From contig JBKQPR010000134.1 of the NCBI GenBank assembly GCA_052144935.1, positions 1 to 64,000 of the forward strand: a stretch of 64,000 bases of DNA, written 5' to 3'. Of this stretch, positions 60,869-64,000 are shown piece after piece. A program made the position numbers and the translations under genes. Source of the stretch: JOPF133 sp052144935. GTDB taxonomy: Bacteria; Acidobacteriota; Terriglobia; Bryobacterales; Bryobacteraceae. Numbering within the stretch: the stretch's first letter is position 1; each line of letters begins with the position of its first letter. The notes under the pieces were generated by a model, which was not told the DNA's origin, searched no databases, and worked only from the letters and a program-made list of their open reading frames with translations.

Positions 60869-62320
60869 TCATGGGTGGGGTCTCTTGCGGGTTTGACAGA
60901 CGGGGCGCCCTTTGGGCCCGTCTGCCCCACCTGGCTGCTCCAGGCCTGGCTGCTGCGGGCTGGCGGGGCAGGCGGGACCAAAGGGCGCCCTGTCTGTCAA
61001 CCGCTCCAGCGCCGCACGATACGCCGCAGGCACTACGATCACAGGCCGGCGTGCGCGGATGGCTTCCACCGCCTCCCCGGCCGACGACGCTCTGCCTGTC
61101 GCCATCATCCATGCGGCCACTGCCGCCGCGCTGCGGGAGTAACCCAACGCGCAGCAAACTAGCGTGGGCCGCGCTCTCCCGAAGTCTTCAATCGCCTCCG
61201 CGGCTGCCTCCAACTGGCCGATGGTGGGTGTGAGCAGATCGAGCATCGGAATCGAGCGATAAGCGATGCCTTCGCTCGCGAAGGGCAGCTCGGCAGTCAG
61301 ATCCACTACCGAATGGATGCCTAACGCTTCCCGCTCGGCGCGCCGCGGAATCCGCCCCAGCCAGACACCACTCGAAATTTCCTGCGCGGGCGGCTGATGC
61401 CGCGTGTGCCACCGCGAGTTGAGCCATGCTCCTAACAGATAGGGCGCCAGCACACCGATCGCCGCCGGGGTCATGGCGCCGGACTCCGATTTGCGAAAGA
61501 GTTCCGGCCGGCCAATCCAATAAATGCCCGCCACCACAGCCAGCGCAGCCGCGGGCCACAGCAGAATCCACGCAAGTCCGCCGAGGCGCCAGGCGAGAAC
61601 ACCCGCAATCGCCGCCCCTGCCAGGTACACGGCGGCCAGTCGAAACCGCCGCGGATCCCGCGATCGTTCCGATGCCGCCCGGCGTCCGCGAACTGGAAAC
61701 AGCATCATCGTGAACAGCCCGGCCCCGAGGCCGGTGGGCAGGTCGATGAAATGATGCTGGTATGTGGTGAGCGTGGAAAGCGCCATCAGGACAAACCAAC
61801 CCCTGACCAGCCACAACGGCCACCCGCGCATGTGCCGGCTGTAGGCCGCCCACAGGACCGCCGTCAGGGCGACGTGCAGCGAGGGCGCCTGGTTGAAGGG
61901 CCGGTCGAAGCTCATGAGAGCGTCGAACATGCTGCCGAACAGTCCGCTGGCGTGGGGCCTCGCGAAGGTGAACTGCAGAGGAACCAGCAGGAAGCCGGCC
62001 ACGCAAAGCGCCTGCACCGTAATGAGCCGCAGGCCCTGCGTGCGGAGCTCCGCGCGCGTCCGGCACAGCAATAGAGATCCCGCGTAGAAAAAATCGGTGG
62101 TCCAGTACGGCACAATCGTCCAGGGAAGAAAAGGGATGCGGCGCTCCCACCCGAAGGCCAGCTCCGGCACGTTGTGGCGCAGACCGGTGACCCAGTTGGC
62201 AAAGCCGTAACTCAGGAAGAAAAAGGGCGTCAAGCCCGCCAGCCACAGGATCGCCAGTGGCCATGGGCGGCGTTCGTCCGCTGCGGGGTGCCCTCTGGTC
62301 CCGGTTCCGGCGGCCGTCAA
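60869..62320 (-). CDS. PAP2 phosphatase fused to a dual-specificity phosphatase
   Basis: 483 residues. TTG start (62320) overlaps the TGA of the upstream gene (TTGA) with 'aaagga' seven bases before it. First half: six membrane helices and PAP2-type residues 'SLHVALTAVLWAAYSRH' and 'YQHHFIDLPTG'. Second half: dual-specificity phosphatase, 'CCALGYSRSAA' with Cys390 and Arg396 (C-x5-R), preceded by 'GIHSVVDLTAELPF'. Such PAP2-DSP fusions occur beside hydrolase-methyltransferase fusions, as here, in putative phospholipid-modification loci (from memory). The last 43 residues are encoded by an inverted repeat. Confidence 0.88.
   Translation of the reverse strand: MTAAGTGTRGHPAADERRPWPLAILWLAGLTPFFFLSYGFANWVTGLRHNVPELAFGWERRIPFLPWTIVPYWTTDFFYAGSLLLCRTRAELRTQGLRLITVQALCVAGFLLVPLQFTFARPHASGLFGSMFDALMSFDRPFNQAPSLHVALTAVLWAAYSRHMRGWPLWLVRGWFVLMALSTLTTYQHHFIDLPTGLGAGLFTMMLFPVRGRRAASERSRDPRRFRLAAVYLAGAAIAGVLAWRLGGLAWILLWPAAALAVVAGIYWIGRPELFRKSESGAMTPAAIGVLAPYLLGAWLNSRWHTRHQPPAQEISSGVWLGRIPRRAEREALGIHSVVDLTAELPFASEGIAYRSIPMLDLLTPTIGQLEAAAEAIEDFGRARPTLVCCALGYSRSAAAVAAWMMATGRASSAGEAVEAIRARRPVIVVPAAYRAALERLTDRAPFGPACPASPQQPGLEQPGGADGPKGRPVCQTRKRPHP
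60893..61000. repeat. Inverted repeat forming the PAP2-phosphatase C-terminus
   Basis: 39-base arms 60893-60931 and 60962-61000 (ttgacagac.../...gtctgtcaa, with small internal mismatches). It lies wholly inside the coding frame of the PAP2 gene and adds the last 43 residues, which read 'APFGPACP...GGADGPKGRPVC' and have no family match. Confidence 0.85.
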
Positions 62321-64000
62321 GGGCCGATCCTTTGGGCCATGGAGACGGTGAAAATGCCCCAGTCGTCGGCGAGCTGCCGGGTCTTGCGGAAACCCGCCGC
62401 CTCGACTAACTGATCGATCTCCTGCTGAGTCCTGCGGCGCATGATCCAGGGCTTGTGATCGCGGTGACTGGACAGCGTCCGGGCGATCATTTCCAGTTGC
62501 GGGTGCCACGGCTGGCCCGTGTAGATCAGGTATCCTCCAGGCTCGATGGCCTCCGCGAACCCGGCCAGCGACTCGCGTATGGCCGCGTTGCCGGGGAACA
62601 ACTCGTAGAGACCCGAGACCACGCCCACGGTCGGCCGCGGCGTGATCGCGGCGACGGAGGCACGGTTGAAAGCGTCTCCCCGCTCGAAGTGCGCAATGGC
62701 CTCCATCCCTTTCTGCCGGATCAGCCGCTCGCCGTGACGGACGTTGATCTCGCTGAAGTCGCGGAGCAGAATGCCATCGGGCTTTTCGGCCAGGGATTCG
62801 ATGGCCTCCAGCACGTACCGCCCGTGCCCCGCGGCGATGTCGGCGATGCGCACCGGACGCCCCGCCGCTCGTAGCGCCGCGATAGCCTCGTTAAGCAGGC
62901 GCTCCAGATGCTCCTTGCGGACGCGGATGCCGCGCCAGCCGATCGAGTTCAGATAGCACCAGTCGATGAATTTGCCGAGCGGAGTGATGCCGGAAGGCCG
63001 GTTCCGGTACACGTAATCCAGCGTGCTTCCGGAATCGAAGCCAGTCGTGAAGCCCAGGCGAATGCCATCGGAGAGTCGTCCGCCAGTTCTCATGCCGAAC
63101 CGTGTCAATCCGAAACTCAGCGCCTTCGGTGAGAGGGAGGGCAGGGGCCGGCTGAGCCGCTCGAACTCGTCTCTGGTGTACCCGGCGCGATCGGCATCCA
63201 GCAGGGAAGTCGAAACCGGCGCTTGGGAGAAGCATTTCTCGATAAATCCCCGCACCATGGCGATCGCCGGGCCGCGATCTCTTTCTCCCAGAGTGTCGTG
63301 ATAGAAGCCTTCCAATTCTTGCTTCTCCTTCACGCGCGAGCCGAGCCGGTCGAAGAATCGGTGCTGCGGCTTGTGGTGCACCACAAAGTCCGCTCCCGAG
63401 ATCAACACCTGGGTGGGAACCTGGATGGCTTGGGCATCCTCAATCACGCGGTCCGCCGTGCTGTAGAGGGCCAGCAGGATGTTGGCCGAGATCGGCCGCC
63501 GGATCAAAGGGTCGGCTAAGTAAGAAGCGATGCGCTCCGGATCGTGCGTGAGGGCTCGCGGTTTCACATAGGACTTTACGTAGAAATTGCCGAAGAGCCG
63601 GTAGCGGAGCCGCAAAATCGAGCGGGCCAACGGCACGTAAAGTTTCACGCTGAACGCCGGCGAGGCCAGAATCATGCACCGGATCGGCGGAGCATAGTCG
63701 TGTACCCAGGTGGCCACCAGCACGCTACCGACGCTTTGCGCCAGGACCGCGATATCTCCCAGGGCGATTCCGAAAGCGCTGGAGATATGGCGGACGAACC
63801 CGTCGACATCGTTGACGAGCGTGCCGATGGTGGCGGGGATGGAACCGCTCTGCGCTTCCGCCGCTTCCGCCGCGGGATCCACGGAGCGCCCGTGGCCGCG
63901 AGCGTCCCAGGCGAACATCGCCATCGAGGGCAAATCGAGTTCGTCGACGATGTGCTGCAAGCGGCCCGAATGTTCGTGGCCTCGATGAAAGAGGACTACG
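62317..64000 (-). CDS. Alpha/beta hydrolase fused to class I SAM methyltransferase, 5' end outside window
   Basis: The frame is open to the right edge, where it reads 'VVLFHRGHEHSGRLQHIVDEL', so the start lies beyond 64000. About 560 residues are visible. Part one, an alpha/beta hydrolase: 'FAWDARGHGRS', 'VLAQSVGSVLVATWVHDYAP' (nucleophile Ser) and 'VLISGADFVVHHKP' (acid/His region). Part two, a Rossmann methyltransferase: 'VRIADIAAGHGRYVLEAIES' (SAM loop), 'LLRDFSEINVRHGERL', 'GVVSGLYELFPGN'. It precedes the PAP2-DSP gene and overlaps it by four bases, so the two work together, probably on membrane lipids (inference). Confidence 0.85.
   Translation of the reverse strand, partial: VVLFHRGHEHSGRLQHIVDELDLPSMAMFAWDARGHGRSVDPAAEAAEAQSGSIPATIGTLVNDVDGFVRHISSAFGIALGDIAVLAQSVGSVLVATWVHDYAPPIRCMILASPAFSVKLYVPLARSILRLRYRLFGNFYVKSYVKPRALTHDPERIASYLADPLIRRPISANILLALYSTADRVIEDAQAIQVPTQVLISGADFVVHHKPQHRFFDRLGSRVKEKQELEGFYHDTLGERDRGPAIAMVRGFIEKCFSQAPVSTSLLDADRAGYTRDEFERLSRPLPSLSPKALSFGLTRFGMRTGGRLSDGIRLGFTTGFDSGSTLDYVYRNRPSGITPLGKFIDWCYLNSIGWRGIRVRKEHLERLLNEAIAALRAAGRPVRIADIAAGHGRYVLEAIESLAEKPDGILLRDFSEINVRHGERLIRQKGMEAIAHFERGDAFNRASVAAITPRPTVGVVSGLYELFPGNAAIRESLAGFAEAIEPGGYLIYTGQPWHPQLEMIARTLSSHRDHKPWIMRRRTQQEIDQLVEAAGFRKTRQLADDWGIFTVSMAQRIGP

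Noticed and set aside
60516..61157. Chimeric minus-strand protein 'MGRKTLEAA...ILWLAGLTPFF'
   Set aside because: It spans the mosaic of copied fragments; both parts are pieces of neighbouring genes, in the wrong orientation for the DHFR-like part.

Overview
The window looks like a chromosomal piece of a GC-rich soil acidobacterium of the Solibacter/Bryobacterales type. This is inferred from gene content: a VWFA-related acidobacterial protein, a CarboxypepD_reg/TonB-receptor-like Oar protein, an SBBP-repeat secreted protein, two cytochrome-like/DUF1501 export pairs (DUF1800+DUF1501 and DUF1549/DUF1553+DUF1501), an orphan Flp pilin, and many palindromic intergenic elements. No rRNA, CRISPR array or intact insertion sequence was seen.

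Left part (1-3.4 kb): two membrane glycosyltransferase-like genes on the minus strand and a decayed secreted-protein gene. 3.6-12.3 kb is an aromatic amino acid cluster read rightwards: trpC-trpF-trpB-trpA, a chorismate mutase and a DAHP synthase, then prephenate dehydrogenase. The trp genes overlap by ATGA except at trpB/trpA, where a palindromic element has split the junction and duplicated it. A XamI-like type II restriction endonuclease and its N6-adenine methyltransferase sit between DAHP synthase and prephenate dehydrogenase. 12.4-18.4 kb holds a tandem hairpin-repeat array that could be a small RNA, a PilZ protein, a VWA protein, an Flp pilin, an ABC-2 permease, an M23 peptidase, a helix-turn-helix protein and an Hpt protein.

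18.8-33.5 kb: SBBP protein, HigBA toxin-antitoxin, a hypothetical, a CDF transporter, pyruvate dehydrogenase E1, DinB protein, a LysW-like acidic zinc protein, phosphoesterase, MsrA, a SIMPL protein and the DUF1800/DUF1501 pair. 33.5-34.5 kb is a tRNA-Leu locus with a half tRNA gene, the stump of a tyrosine recombinase that ends inside the tRNA, and an IS701-type transposase fragment. 34.5-42 kb: zinc alcohol dehydrogenase, two unknowns (one zincin-like), a TlpA/DsbD-alpha pair, an unusual alpha/beta hydrolase-GAF protein coupled to a 70-residue protein, and an AlaC-type aminotransferase.

42-50 kb is a decaying accessory region: an Oar-type receptor with three disabling lesions, a broken hicBA, fragments of recombinases, a Toprim protein and an antitoxin-like gene. 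50-64 kb returns to intact genes: DUF1549/DUF1553 and DUF1501, an F420-type oxidoreductase, a secreted DinB, an M16 peptidase, a ROK kinase, a DHFR-like protein, and a two-gene unit of PAP2-dual-specificity phosphatase with a hydrolase-methyltransferase fusion that runs off the right edge. The 330 bases beside the DHFR-like gene hold a mosaic of copied pieces of both flanking genes.
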